Origin: Nocardia amamiensis
GTDB lineage: Bacteria; Actinomycetota; Actinomycetes; Mycobacteriales; Mycobacteriaceae
Length of the DNA: 64,000 nt
NCBI RefSeq assembly: GCF_015477605.1
Contig: NZ_JADLQX010000003.1
Coordinates: forward strand, 350,693-414,692
Direction: 5' to 3'
Positions 41,272-50,407 of the stretch are shown here, one piece after another. The notes below the pieces were generated by a model. That model searched no databases and was not told where the DNA came from. It was given only the letters and a program-made list of their open reading frames with translations. The position numbers and the translations under genes were made by a program. Each line of letters opens with the position of its first letter. Position 1 is the first letter of the stretch.

Positions 41272-43515
41272 ATGTTCCACCGAGCCCGGCATGCACATCG
41301 CGGTGCGCCGGCCCGGTGGCTGCGCTCGGGCGCGGGAACTGGGCGGCGACGGGTGGCCTGGCTCGCCCTGATCACCTTCGCGCTGTTCGTATTTCCCGGC
41401 TTCATCGGCGCGGTGGCCGTCGCCCAGGACGCCGCGAGCACGACGGCAGGAACAACATCCGGGATCGACGGGCTCAGCTGGATGAACATCCGCGACTCCT
41501 CGGGAATCCGCCTGTCCGACTATCGGTTCGCGACCGGCGACGAAAGCCTGTTCAAGCCACGCTCCACTGTTCTGTGGACCGTGCTGGGCCTGGAATTCAT
41601 CGGCTACATAGCCATTGTGACGACCGCGATCTGGGTGATCGGCTACGCGTTGAGCTTCCGGTGGCTGGACATGTTCAGTGCGGCGTTGCGTGGCGTGGCC
41701 GATGCCATGGCGGGGCAGATCGCGACCCCGATCATGCTGGTCACCGCGGCCACCATCGGCGCGTTCTGCGTCGCCTGGTTCATCGTGCGCGGCTATCACG
41801 CGAAGGCCACCATGCAGGTGGTCACGATGCTGGCGGTGGCGGTGCTGGGACCGCTGTTCCTGGCCGAGCCCCTGGCGGACGTGCTGTCCTCGAATGGATT
41901 GCTCGCGCAGGGCCGCGATCTGGGTATCTCCGTGGCGGCCGGCTTGAACGGAAACGCCAACCCGAATCCGACCCAGCTCGTGTCGACCATGCAGAGCGAT
42001 CTGGCCGACAATTTCGCCCGTCAGCCCCTGCAAGTGTGGAATTTCGGGCATACCGTCGACGCGCGCCCGGCCTGCCGGTCCGCGTGGTCGGCAGGAGTGG
42101 CGGCAGGCGAGGACGCCCGGGTGCTCAGCGGCATGAAGTCGTGCGGAGACGCCGCCGCGCACGCGAAGGCCGAGAATCCCACCATGGGACAGGTCGCCAC
42201 CGGGCTCATGCTGCTGGTCTGCGGCGGCATCCTTCTGGCATTCGCGATGTATCTCGGAATCAAGGTCATCAAGGCCGCGCTGGACACGATCTATCACGGG
42301 ATCATGTCGATATTCGGCTTCGCCGCGGGCGGATTCGTCTACGGCCCGACACAGACGTTCCTGGTCCGCAATCTCGTGGACAGCTTCGTCGCTGCGGCAC
42401 GGATGACCGCGTACACCATCTTCCTCGGTGTCTACGTGCTGTTCATGGGCAACCTGTTCGCGCAAGCTCGCGGCCAGGTGATGGCGGTGATCATCATCGC
42501 GGGCACCGTCGAGATCGTCGCCATCCTCCAGCTGAAGCGACTCAGCAGCAGCCTGTCCCGCGGCAACGACTGGATCGCCAACCGATTCTCCCTGGCGGTC
42601 CAGGGCAGTCAGACCAAGTCGTCGAGCAGCGGCGGCGTGGCCCTCGGCATGGGTGGTGGGGGTGGTGGGGGGAAGCCCTCGTCCGGCATGGGATTCGTGA
42701 GCACACTCGGCGCACTCAACACCATCAACTCCTCGCCCGTGACGGCTTGGCTCGCGGGTGGAATCGTCAATCCGTTGAATCCTCTGGCCCCCACACGGCG
42801 ACGGATCGAACGCTCCACCAGGAGAATCCTCGCCAGCCGCGAGGAGGGCTACATCGAGCATCAGCTGTCCCGCACGAACTGGCGTGGCGTCGCGGTTGCC
42901 GCGGCCAGGCAACATGGGGGCATGAACACCCAACTGGGCGTTTCCCGCGCCCTGAAGGCGTTGCGCGACAACAAAGTTCCCGAATCGCGCGTGCATAACG
43001 TGCTGCTCGCCTCGGGTGCCAGCCACGAAATGGTCAACCATTCGCTGGCCGCACTGTCGACCCAGGAATCGACGGTGTCGCAGAATCCGTACGGCTTCGC
43101 ACCGTTGCAGAAGGCGATCGCGACAGCATGGGCGGTGGAGAACCACGTCGGCCACGAGGCACACGAAGCCTACGCCGCCCAGGCGGTCATCGCGGCAGAC
43201 AGCTTCGTCCGGCACAGCAACGCACCGGCCCCTGGCGCCACGATCGATCACGCGTTCGTGCAAAGGGTCGAGAACAACTGGCATTCGGACCGGGCACTCC
43301 GTGCGGCTATCACCCCGGACGAGTGGAACAGCGCGGGCCGGGATACCCGCTGGCACATCGGACACCAGGTGGCGACCATGCACCGGGACGCGGCCCAGGC
43401 CTACTACGCGAATCCGACCGATATCAACCGCGAAGCCCTGATGCGATCGGCCAGACGCGTCGCCAATCTCGATCACCTGGATCCCGAAGGGGGACTCGAC
43501 CCCTGGAATCCGTGA
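41272..43515 (+). CDS. Large polytopic membrane protein, TrbL/VirB6-like
   Basis: About 747 residues. A hydrophobic N-terminal segment (LALITFALFVFPGFIGAVAV, possibly a signal) is followed by an exported loop and several membrane helices (FIGYIAIVTTAIWVIGYAL, ATIGAFCVAWFIV, VVTMLAVAVLGPLFL, MLLVCGGILLAFAMYLGI, FLGVYVLFMGNLF, VMAVIIIAGTVEIVAI). Two cysteine-containing loops lie between them. A Gly/Ser-rich hinge leads to a soluble C-terminal domain of about 270 residues rich in His and Ala. The layout resembles conjugation-channel proteins of actinobacterial elements, but no other transfer gene is near. The start is uncertain: ATG 41272 lacks a good ribosome site and the frame is open to 41191. 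Confidence 0.75.
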   Translation: MFHRARHAHRGAPARWLRSGAGTGRRRVAWLALITFALFVFPGFIGAVAVAQDAASTTAGTTSGIDGLSWMNIRDSSGIRLSDYRFATGDESLFKPRSTVLWTVLGLEFIGYIAIVTTAIWVIGYALSFRWLDMFSAALRGVADAMAGQIATPIMLVTAATIGAFCVAWFIVRGYHAKATMQVVTMLAVAVLGPLFLAEPLADVLSSNGLLAQGRDLGISVAAGLNGNANPNPTQLVSTMQSDLADNFARQPLQVWNFGHTVDARPACRSAWSAGVAAGEDARVLSGMKSCGDAAAHAKAENPTMGQVATGLMLLVCGGILLAFAMYLGIKVIKAALDTIYHGIMSIFGFAAGGFVYGPTQTFLVRNLVDSFVAAARMTAYTIFLGVYVLFMGNLFAQARGQVMAVIIIAGTVEIVAILQLKRLSSSLSRGNDWIANRFSLAVQGSQTKSSSSGGVALGMGGGGGGGKPSSGMGFVSTLGALNTINSSPVTAWLAGGIVNPLNPLAPTRRRIERSTRRILASREEGYIEHQLSRTNWRGVAVAAARQHGGMNTQLGVSRALKALRDNKVPESRVHNVLLASGASHEMVNHSLAALSTQESTVSQNPYGFAPLQKAIATAWAVENHVGHEAHEAYAAQAVIAADSFVRHSNAPAPGATIDHAFVQRVENNWHSDRALRAAITPDEWNSAGRDTRWHIGHQVATMHRDAAQAYYANPTDINREALMRSARRVANLDHLDPEGGLDPWNP

Positions 43516-43615
43516 TCAGATCCGGAGCGCTACGGCCGCGCAGGCCCATTCCCGTGCCGGACTCGTAACCTGCTCGGCTCGGGTCGACCGCCCACCTGGC
43601 GGGTGCTATGGCCGA

Positions 43616-44593
43616 TCAGACGCCCAGCGCGGCGGCGAACATCGGCCAGGACTCGTGCACGTCGTCCTGCCAGTACGTCCAGGCATGGGTGCCCGCGGGA
43701 CGGAGGTTGGTGGTGACCGGAATGCCGAGCGCATGCAACCGGTCCACGAACTGACGGGTGCAGCCACCGATCACCGTCTCCATGGTCCCGCCGACCAGCA
43801 GCCGATCCACCAGCCGAAGGGGATTGCCGTCGATGCCGGGATCGCTGAGCGTGTCGCGGGAACCCGGCGCGCCGGTGCCCGCCGAAACGTAGAGGGCTAC
43901 GCCGCGCAGCCGTTCCGCCTGCACGGTCGGATCGTTCGCGGCCCAGGCCGGATCGGCCGGCGGCCCCCACATGTTCGCCGCGCTCGCGCCGAACACCGCC
44001 AGTTGCGAGTTGACGATCGCCTGACCCATCGGATCGCTGGTGCGCGGGCATCCGCTGTAGGAGCCGACCGCCCGATACAGCCCTGGTGCGGCGATCGCCA
44101 AATTCAACGCCGAAGTCGCCGACATGGAGGTTCCCGCGACGGCGTTGCGGCCGTTCATCCCGAACCGGTCCGCGAGCAGCGGTGGCAGCTCCCTGGTCAG
44201 GAAGGTGGTCCACTTGTTGCGGCCGAGCACCGGATCATCGTGCAGCCAATCGGTGTAGTAACTGGCGCGCCCGCCCATCGGCACGATCACGTTGACCGGC
44301 TTGTCGGCGAAGAATTCGGCCACGTCGGTGCGCCGGGTCCACGGCCCGCCCTCCTCTCCGCCGTCCACGGCGTTCAGCAGGTACAGCGCGGGCGCGCCGG
44401 GGCCCGGATGGGACAGCCACAACGTGATGGGCCGCCCCATCGCTCCCGACTGGACCACGACCTCGAACTGCCGCCCGCCCAGCGGTCGCACATCCAGAAC
44501 GGCCGCGTCGGGGTCCGCGGTGGCGGTTGCGGCGGGGACGAGCGCGGCGCCGACCGCGAGGAGGGAAACCAGGCATCGCATGAGCCGGTACAT
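43616..44593 (-). CDS. Secreted esterase of the antigen 85 / mycolyltransferase family
   Basis: A 325-residue exported alpha/beta hydrolase. The signal peptide (CLVSLLAVGAALVPAATATA) precedes VLDVRPLGGRQFEVVV. Family features include ALYLLNAVDG, NVIVPMGGRASYYTDW, the nucleophile segment AGTSMSATSALNLA (Ser), and the terminal His in AGTHAWTYWQDD. Antigen 85 enzymes transfer mycolic acids in the cell envelope; this supports a mycolate-producing host. It could be an Fbp-like esterase with other substrates. ATG 44593 follows AT-rich upstream DNA. Confidence 0.87.
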   Translation of the reverse strand: MYRLMRCLVSLLAVGAALVPAATATADPDAAVLDVRPLGGRQFEVVVQSGAMGRPITLWLSHPGPGAPALYLLNAVDGGEEGGPWTRRTDVAEFFADKPVNVIVPMGGRASYYTDWLHDDPVLGRNKWTTFLTRELPPLLADRFGMNGRNAVAGTSMSATSALNLAIAAPGLYRAVGSYSGCPRTSDPMGQAIVNSQLAVFGASAANMWGPPADPAWAANDPTVQAERLRGVALYVSAGTGAPGSRDTLSDPGIDGNPLRLVDRLLVGGTMETVIGGCTRQFVDRLHALGIPVTTNLRPAGTHAWTYWQDDVHESWPMFAAALGV

Positions 44594-44938
44594 GGGCCGA
44601 ATTAGTATCACGGCGTGATCGCCGTATCCAGCATCCGCTGGGCGCGTTCCCAATAGTGAAATGAAATCGCATTTAGAAGCCGGAATCATCACTTGACCAG
44701 AGCAAGCTACGGATGTTTAGCAATCGACCAGCGAAGTCGGTGAGAACAGTGCGTATCCGGCCTCTCCGCGCAGTCGTCGCGCTTCGCCGGTCGAGCCCGG
44801 CTGCGCTGCGCCGGCTGTCGGGAAAGAGGTTGCCGGACCCGCTCGCCGATGCGACCGCGCCAAGGCCGCGCCACCGAGGCCGAGCGCACCCAGATCCTCA
44901 GCTCCCGGACCGCGTCGTGCGGCGCACGGGGTCCGCGC
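44594..44938. other. 345-bp region, no gene supported
   Basis: The first 130 bp are AT-rich and should contain the esterase promoter. The rest is GC-rich with conflicting open frames and no recognisable product. Short CCGGCTG/GCGCCGG repeats near 44800-44820 could form a hairpin after the epimerase gene. Confidence 0.4.
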
Positions 44939-45850
44939 TCAGGAAGCTCGCACCACCTCCGCGAACACCTCATCGGGACCGGATGCCTTCAGCCCGAAAG
45001 TGTCCCGCATGGCCGAGTCGTCGACTGTGAACGGCGCGTGCGACAGGTGGTAGGTCTCGAACAGCTCGAGCCAGAACGGGTCGGTGAGACCGAGCAGCGT
45101 CAGCTCCCGATCGCTCATCAGCTCCAGCCGCGGCTCGGGAGCCCCGGCGGCAGCGGCGAAGCTCCCGGCCAGCTCGCGCACAGTCGCGGTGGTGACCGGC
45201 GCGTGCCAGGCCCGGCCCCACGCGCGCTCGTCGCGAGCGACGGCGACCGCTGCCGCCGCCGCGTCACCGACGGCCGTGTAGGCGTGCGGCAAGTCGAGCG
45301 CCTGCGGCAGCAGCGCCAACTGACCAGCCAGGATCTTCGGCTGGGCGAACAAGGAGAACACCGAGATCGCGCCAGGGCCGATGAACTGCGATGCCCGCAC
45401 CTCGGTGACACGCACCCGGCCCGCTCGGTGCGCCCGCTCGGCCTGCCGCCACATCTGGGCGCGCACCTGACCCTTCGGGCCCGTGGCCGCCAGCGGGGAC
45501 TGCTCGGTGAGCGGTCCGTCCGCGGGTCCGTACCCGTACAGATTGCCCAGCATCACGTAGTTCGCCCCGGTCTGCTCGGCCGCCGTGCGAATGGACCCGA
45601 ACAGCGGCGGAATCGCTTCCGGCCACGTGTGATACGCGGGCATGGCCATGTTGAACACCGTCGCGGCGTTCTCGGCGATCGCGGTCAGCGCCGCCGTATC
45701 GAGCGCGTCCAAGGCGATCAGTTCGATATTCGGATGCTCGGGACCGGCCCCGCTGCGGCTCACCATGCGCACCCGGTCGCCGGATTCGGCCAGTAGCGCC
45801 GCGGTGGCCGAGGCGGTAGCGCCCCGGCCGACGATGACCTGCGTCGGCAT
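44939..45850 (-). CDS. NAD-dependent epimerase/dehydratase-like (atypical SDR) protein
   Basis: A 303-residue Rossmann protein. The cofactor loop VGRGATASATAALLAESG is a shortened version of the usual GxxGxxG. NMAMPAYHTW, GANYVMLGNLYGYGP (with the YG region of extended SDRs) and VRASQFIGPG follow, with the long substrate domain at the C-terminus. Members of this group act on unknown small molecules. ATG 45850 is preceded by GGGAAA. The gene is divergent from the GlxA-type regulator, a common arrangement for a regulator and its target. Confidence 0.85.
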   Translation of the reverse strand: MPTQVIVGRGATASATAALLAESGDRVRMVSRSGAGPEHPNIELIALDALDTAALTAIAENAATVFNMAMPAYHTWPEAIPPLFGSIRTAAEQTGANYVMLGNLYGYGPADGPLTEQSPLAATGPKGQVRAQMWRQAERAHRAGRVRVTEVRASQFIGPGAISVFSLFAQPKILAGQLALLPQALDLPHAYTAVGDAAAAAVAVARDERAWGRAWHAPVTTATVRELAGSFAAAAGAPEPRLELMSDRELTLLGLTDPFWLELFETYHLSHAPFTVDDSAMRDTFGLKASGPDEVFAEVVRAS

Positions 45851-45992
45851 GTGATTTCCCTTCTGCCACAACAATATCGACACGACCGGCGAAACCTCGA
45901 CTTGCCATTTGCCGATCGCGTGCCACTCAGCCTGCCGCCGCCCGCCCGGCTAAGCTAGTGACCGGATTGCCAACTACCCCAAGGATCAGGCC
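45851..45992. promoter_or_regulatory. Divergent promoter region with TTGCCA direct repeats
   Basis: The 142-bp gap between the epimerase and the AraC-type regulator contains TTGCCA at 45902-45907 and 45967-45972 and TGCCA at 45921-45925. AraC-family regulators bind such direct repeats, so these are candidate sites for the adjacent regulator. Confidence 0.35.
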
Positions 45993-47003
45993 ATGCAGAC
46001 TGTCGCCGTCGTCGCGGTCCCTCCGGTGAAGGCATTCGACCTGTCCATGCCCGAAACCGTGCTCGGCGCGGCGATGGTGGACGGCGAACCCGGCTACCGC
46101 ATCCTGGTGTGCACTGCCAGGCCCGGGGTGCTGCCCGCGGGGTTGGGCGGATTCGACGTGGTGGTGTCGCGCGGACTGGAGGCTATCGATGTCGCCGACA
46201 TCGTCATCGTGCCCAGCACCGGCAGCCGCGGCAGCGCCGACGAAGCCACGGTGGCCGCCCTGCGTCGCGCCGCCGCCGACGGCAAACGCGTCACCTCGAT
46301 CTGCAGCGGCGCGTTCGTGCTCGCCCAGGCGGGTCTGCTGTCCGGCCGCACGGCCACCACCCATTGGGGCCTGGCCGACGAGCTGGCGGCGATGTTCCCG
46401 GACGTGTCGGTCCGCAGCGACGCCCTGTTCATCGAGGACGGCCCGATCACCACCGCCGCGGGCGCGGCGGCCGGAATCGACCTGTGCCTGCACCTGATCC
46501 GCGCCGACTACGGCGCGACCGTGGCGAACGCGGCCGCCCGCACCGCCGTCGTCACCCCGGTACGGCCCGGCGGGCAGGCCCAGTTCGTGGACGTCCCGCT
46601 GCCTCCGGAGAACGGCGTGACCCTGGCGGCCACCCGAGCCTGGGCGCTGGGACGCCTGGACACGCCACTGTCGCTGGACCACCTGGCCAGGCACGCGCGC
46701 ACCAGTGTCCGCACGCTGACCCGCCGATTCCACGAGGAGACCGGCCTCAGCCCACAGAAATGGCTCCTGCACCAGCGCCTGCAACGCGCCAGAGAGCTGC
46801 TGGAATCCACCACGCTGCCGATGGACCAGGTCGCCCGGCACAGCGGTATCGGCTCCGCGGAATCATTGCGGCAGCACATGATCCGCCATGTCGGCGTGCC
46901 GCCGAGCAGCTACCGCGCGTCCTTCACGCGCTCGCCTGCCGGTCCGCAGCCGCAGCCGCAGCCGCAGCCGCAGCGAAAAGCGCCTGCCCGACGCCGACCG
47001 TGA
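45993..47003 (+). CDS. GlxA-family AraC-type transcriptional regulator
   Basis: A 336-residue regulator. Residues 1 to about 175 form a DJ-1/PfpI-like domain with ICSGAFVLAQAGLLSGR around the nucleophile-elbow Cys and TAAGAAAGIDLCLHLI. Residues about 215-310 are two AraC helix-turn-helix units (LARHARTSVRTLTRRFHEET and VARHSGIGSAESLRQHM with the VPPSSYRASF end). The C-terminus has a Pro-Gln repeat (PQPQPQPQPQ). It probably controls the divergent epimerase gene. Confidence 0.92.
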   Translation: MQTVAVVAVPPVKAFDLSMPETVLGAAMVDGEPGYRILVCTARPGVLPAGLGGFDVVVSRGLEAIDVADIVIVPSTGSRGSADEATVAALRRAAADGKRVTSICSGAFVLAQAGLLSGRTATTHWGLADELAAMFPDVSVRSDALFIEDGPITTAAGAAAGIDLCLHLIRADYGATVANAAARTAVVTPVRPGGQAQFVDVPLPPENGVTLAATRAWALGRLDTPLSLDHLARHARTSVRTLTRRFHEETGLSPQKWLLHQRLQRARELLESTTLPMDQVARHSGIGSAESLRQHMIRHVGVPPSSYRASFTRSPAGPQPQPQPQPQRKAPARRRP

Positions 47004-47222
47004 CGCACCTCACGTCGCAGGTGTCCGCTGTGCACACCCGGCCCGAATCGGCGCGAACCGTACTTACTCCGCTTTCCGGGAACCTCGATTCGGGGCATGT
47101 GTCGAACAGGCGGAACAGGCCCCAGGAATGGGAACAGTTTGGGGCGGGAGGAAACCCACGGAGTCTGGATACCCTCTGCCCGTGGCGGCCGTTCGAAAGT
47201 ATGTTCCCCGGAGGAGAAGTTG

Positions 47223-47789
47223 ATGGATACCGTCCGCGAAGTGGTGGACCTGATCGTCGAACTCGGTATTGTCGACCAGTCCACCGTCGGGCAGACCTTG
47301 CAGCAAGACGAGCTCGACAAACCACTGAGCTACTACGGCCACATTCCCCAGCGGGCCGTGCTGAGTCTGCTCGACGATCTGGGCATTCGATTCGCGTTCG
47401 ATTACAAAACGTTTCGCGGGATCGAAGAGACTGACGACGACGAGCGGCTGGAGTGGTACGAAGAGGTGTTGCAGACGATCGCCTCTTGCACAAAAGGTCT
47501 GGTGACCATTACGAACGTGCGGCTGGTAGAAGACGACGAAGACTGGGAGCTCCAGTTCGACTGCAACGGCGAGACCGAGGCATGGCCGGTATATCCCGGC
47601 GACGAAGAGGAGGACCTCGAAGCCGCGCTCACCTTCGCCACGTACCTCTCCGGGATTCCCGCAGACTCCCTCGAGCGCTTTTGCTCCGTGGATCCTCCGG
47701 ACGAGGACTACAGCGGAGAAGCCGTCTTCGGCGACCCGGAGGCGCTCAATCGGTTGGGCGCGCATTTCGGGCTCTCCTTCACGCCGTAG
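47223..47789 (+). CDS. Acidic hypothetical protein
   Basis: A 188-residue acidic protein starting at ATG 47223 behind GGAGGAGAAG. It has helical segments (DTVREVVDLIVELGIVD), several beta-like stretches (GLVTITNVRLVEDDEDWELQ, FDCNGETEAWPV) and many Asp/Glu. No signal peptide or membrane segment. Codon bias is weaker than in neighbours, with more A/T at third positions. The charge and size resemble immunity or SUKH-like proteins, but I cannot place it in a family. Confidence 0.7.
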   Translation: MDTVREVVDLIVELGIVDQSTVGQTLQQDELDKPLSYYGHIPQRAVLSLLDDLGIRFAFDYKTFRGIEETDDDERLEWYEEVLQTIASCTKGLVTITNVRLVEDDEDWELQFDCNGETEAWPVYPGDEEEDLEAALTFATYLSGIPADSLERFCSVDPPDEDYSGEAVFGDPEALNRLGAHFGLSFTP

Positions 47790-47951
47790 CCGATCGAGAC
47801 AGCCTGAATGCACCTCCACGGACGTGATGCGACGAGGACGATCCGCGGAGGTCATCACGGCGCGGGTTCCCCGATCCGGCCCCGGGCAATCGGTTACGCG
47901 TTCGACGAACTGTGCTCAGCGGCGCGCCTGTGGTACAACGCGTGCGGCTGC

Positions 47952-48698
47952 TCAGCGGGCGCGCGCTCGGACCATCTCGCGGGCAGCTGCCCGGTAGCGG
48001 TCGGCGATGAGCCGGACCACGGCCGGGTGCACGCCGATGGGTTCGGCGACGCCGTCGGCGCCGGCCTCGTGCAGGCGCTGCTGGAACAGGCCGTGTGCGA
48101 GCAGGTATGAGGCGACGAAGACCCGGCGCGCGCCCGCGGCGCGCAGTTCGGCGACCACCTCCGGTACGCGCGGCGCGCCGGTGGCGACGTAGGCGATACG
48201 GACTCCGGTACCGAGGCGTTCGGCCAGCAGCGCGGCCGCGCGCCGGACGTCCTGGCGGGCGCGGGCGTCCGAAGAGCCCGCGGCGGCGAAGACCACCGCG
48301 TCACCCGGGGTCCAGCCCGCGGCGCGCAGGCGCATCTTCATGATGCGCGCCAGCGCGGGATCGGGGCCCATGGCCGGGGTGACCACCGTCGCCGGATGGC
48401 CGCTCTCGGAGACCTCGCGCGGTACGTCCTGGTAGACGTGATAGCCCGAAGCCAGGAACGCCGGAACCACCACGGCGGGCACGGAGTCCCCGGCCGGGGT
48501 CGCCAGATCGCGCAGCACCTCGGCGGGCGAAGGACCGAGCACGTCCACGAATGCCGTACGCACCCAGGGCTTTTCCTCGGTGCCGGGCACCCCGGCACCG
48601 AGGTCCTTCGCCACGGCCTCGGCGAGCGCCGCGATCATCTGCACGCCCTTCGTGCTGCGGGTCCCGTGGGCCACCAGCACCAGGGCGGGCGCGGTCAC
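47952..48698 (-). CDS. Sirohydrochlorin chelatase-like protein (CbiX/SirB type)
   Basis: A 248-residue class II chelatase. It begins TAPALVLVAHGTRSTKGVQM, with the metal-ligand His in AHGTR. A second His appears in ASGYHVYQDVP and the repeat half has ASYLLAHGLFQQRL. It would insert Fe2+ into sirohydrochlorin to make siroheme for NirB (or Co2+ for corrins). The GTG start overlaps the preceding hemD-like stop by 4 bp. It is the last gene of the narK-nirBD operon, matching Rv0259c next to Rv0260c. Confidence 0.9.
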   Translation of the reverse strand: MTAPALVLVAHGTRSTKGVQMIAALAEAVAKDLGAGVPGTEEKPWVRTAFVDVLGPSPAEVLRDLATPAGDSVPAVVVPAFLASGYHVYQDVPREVSESGHPATVVTPAMGPDPALARIMKMRLRAAGWTPGDAVVFAAAGSSDARARQDVRRAAALLAERLGTGVRIAYVATGAPRVPEVVAELRAAGARRVFVASYLLAHGLFQQRLHEAGADGVAEPIGVHPAVVRLIADRYRAAAREMVRARAR

Positions 48699-49945
48699 CA
48701 GCTCCCCGCAGTCTGGATGTACCGAGGTGCCCGGGTCGGAATTCCGACGCCGGGCACCTGCGGGCCTCCTGTCGCGGTGGGCCGTGGATTGTTGTCGGTG
48801 CATTCCGCCGGGTCCAGCGCGAGCCGGTACCCGCGTTTGACCACGGTCTGAATCGCTTTCGGCGTGCCGAGACCGGCGCGCAGGCGGGCGATCGCGGTTT
48901 CCACCGCGTGCGTGTCGTCGCCGCCGCCGGGCAGCGCGGCGAGCAGGTCTTCGCGGGAGACGACCCGGCCGGGCTGGCGGGCCAGCGAGCGCATCAGCGC
49001 CATCGGCGCGGGCGCCAGCTGACGCACCTGGCCGTCGACCACCACGCACGCGCCGCGCACGCTGATGTTGTGGCCCGCGGCCTGAATCCGGTTGGCGCGC
49101 CTGGGCAGTTCCTCGGCGACATGGCGAGCCAAAGCGCCGAGCCGAGCCCGCCCTGGCATCGAGGTCGGCACCCCCAGCTCCTCCAGCGGGGCAGCCGTGA
49201 TCGGTCCGACGCAGGCGGGCAGCACCCGGCCGCGCAGTGCGTACAGCAGCCCTTCCAGCAGTCCGGTTTCCTTGGCGCGCATCAGCATGGACGCGACCGC
49301 GGGGGCGCTGGTGAAGGTGACGCAGTCCAGACCGGAAGTGACGATGCCCTCGATCAGGTTGTCCATCGGGCCCTGGTCATCCGGCGGGACCCAGCGGTAC
49401 ACCGGCACCGGGACGACATCCGCACCGGCGCAACGCAAGACCTCACAGAAGTCCGGGACCGGTTCCCACTCGGTGGTGGCCCCGTGCAGCTGCACCGCGA
49501 TCCGGACACCCTCCACGCCCTCCGCGAGCAGGTGGTCGAGCACCTCGGCGGAAGACTCGGAGGCAGGCGACCATTCCTCGCGCAGCTCGGCGGCGCGGAT
49601 GGCGCCCTTGGCCTTGGGGCCGCGGGCGAGCATCCGGGTGGTGCCCAGCGTGCGACGCAGATCCTCGGCCAGGCCCCAGCCTTCGGCCGCCTCCATCCAT
49701 CCGCGGAAGCCGATACCGGTGGTGGCCACGGTGATCTGCGGCGGATCGGCGACCAGCTGCCGGGTGACGCGCTCCAGCTCGTTGTCGTCGGCCAGCGGAA
49801 TGATCCGGATGGCCGGCGCGGACACGATGCTCGCTCCCCGGCGTTCCAGCAGCGTGGCGAACTCTTCGGCGCGCCGGGCCGCCGTGACGCCGACCGTGAA
49901 TCCGGCCAGGCTGGCGCCCGTGTCAGGTGTTGTCATGCCATTCAT
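48695..49945 (-). CDS. Uroporphyrinogen-III synthase fused to a winged-helix domain
   Basis: A 416-residue protein (Rv0260c-like). Residues about 10-270 are a HemD fold (FTVGVTAARRAEEFATLLER, TGIGFRGWM, VPVYRWVPP, CVTFTSAPAV, CVGPITAAPLEELG). Residues about 290-390 are an OmpR-type winged helix (LAPAPMALMRSLARQPGRVV, SREDLLAAL, HAVETAIARLRAGLG, KRGYRLAL). It may make uroporphyrinogen III for siroheme, regulate the nitrite operon, or both. It overlaps nirD and the chelatase by 4 bp each. Confidence 0.9.
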   Translation of the reverse strand: MNGMTTPDTGASLAGFTVGVTAARRAEEFATLLERRGASIVSAPAIRIIPLADDNELERVTRQLVADPPQITVATTGIGFRGWMEAAEGWGLAEDLRRTLGTTRMLARGPKAKGAIRAAELREEWSPASESSAEVLDHLLAEGVEGVRIAVQLHGATTEWEPVPDFCEVLRCAGADVVPVPVYRWVPPDDQGPMDNLIEGIVTSGLDCVTFTSAPAVASMLMRAKETGLLEGLLYALRGRVLPACVGPITAAPLEELGVPTSMPGRARLGALARHVAEELPRRANRIQAAGHNISVRGACVVVDGQVRQLAPAPMALMRSLARQPGRVVSREDLLAALPGGGDDTHAVETAIARLRAGLGTPKAIQTVVKRGYRLALDPAECTDNNPRPTATGGPQVPGVGIPTRAPRYIQTAGSW

Positions 49946-50343
49946 CCATCCGACGACGCGAGCTCGGCTGCGACCGGCTCGTTGGAAACCGAAACGATGC
50001 CGTCGTCCACGCGCACCGCGTACACCGGCAGCATCGCCGATTCGTCGTCCAGGCAGCGCCCGTCGACCAGGGAGAAAGCCTGCTTCAGCAGCGGCGAGGC
50101 CACGACGGGCACGCCGCCGCGGTCGCCGACGATGCCGCGCGACATGACCGCGGCCTTGCCGAACGGATCAATATTGCCGACGGCATACAGCATGCCGCCG
50201 TCGAGCAGGAACAGGGCGGCCTGACGGCCACCTTTCAGCAACACCGCAACGCCGCGGCCGGGAATCAGATAGTCGAGACGGCATGCCTGTGTCCACCCAG
50301 TGGTGGTAGCTGCGGCGATGCCGGGGGTGTCGATCACGGTCAT
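49942..50343 (-). CDS. nirD: Nitrite reductase small subunit
   Basis: A 133-residue Rieske-like fold subunit: ACRLDYLIPGRGVAVLLKGG, LFLLDGGMLYAVGNIDPFGK, VMSRGIVGDRGG and CLDDESAMLPVYAVRVDDG. As usual for NirD, the Rieske Cys/His ligands are missing. It partners NirB in NADH-dependent reduction of nitrite to ammonium. ATG 50343 is 9 bp after GGAGG; ATG 50352 would abut it, so I prefer the shorter form. It lies 64 bp after nirB. Confidence 0.93.
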   Translation of the reverse strand: MTVIDTPGIAAATTTGWTQACRLDYLIPGRGVAVLLKGGRQAALFLLDGGMLYAVGNIDPFGKAAVMSRGIVGDRGGVPVVASPLLKQAFSLVDGRCLDDESAMLPVYAVRVDDGIVSVSNEPVAAELASSDG

Positions 50344-50407
50344 CGGTGTCATCCTCCAAACGCCTTAATCATTGGTACCGGCGTTCTGTTTCCGGGCGGT
50401 TAAGCGG

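Noticed and set aside
41272..43515. Integrated conjugative element
   Set aside because: Only one TrbL-like gene; no integrase, relaxase, FtsK/SpoIIIE-type transfer gene or attachment repeats were found around it.
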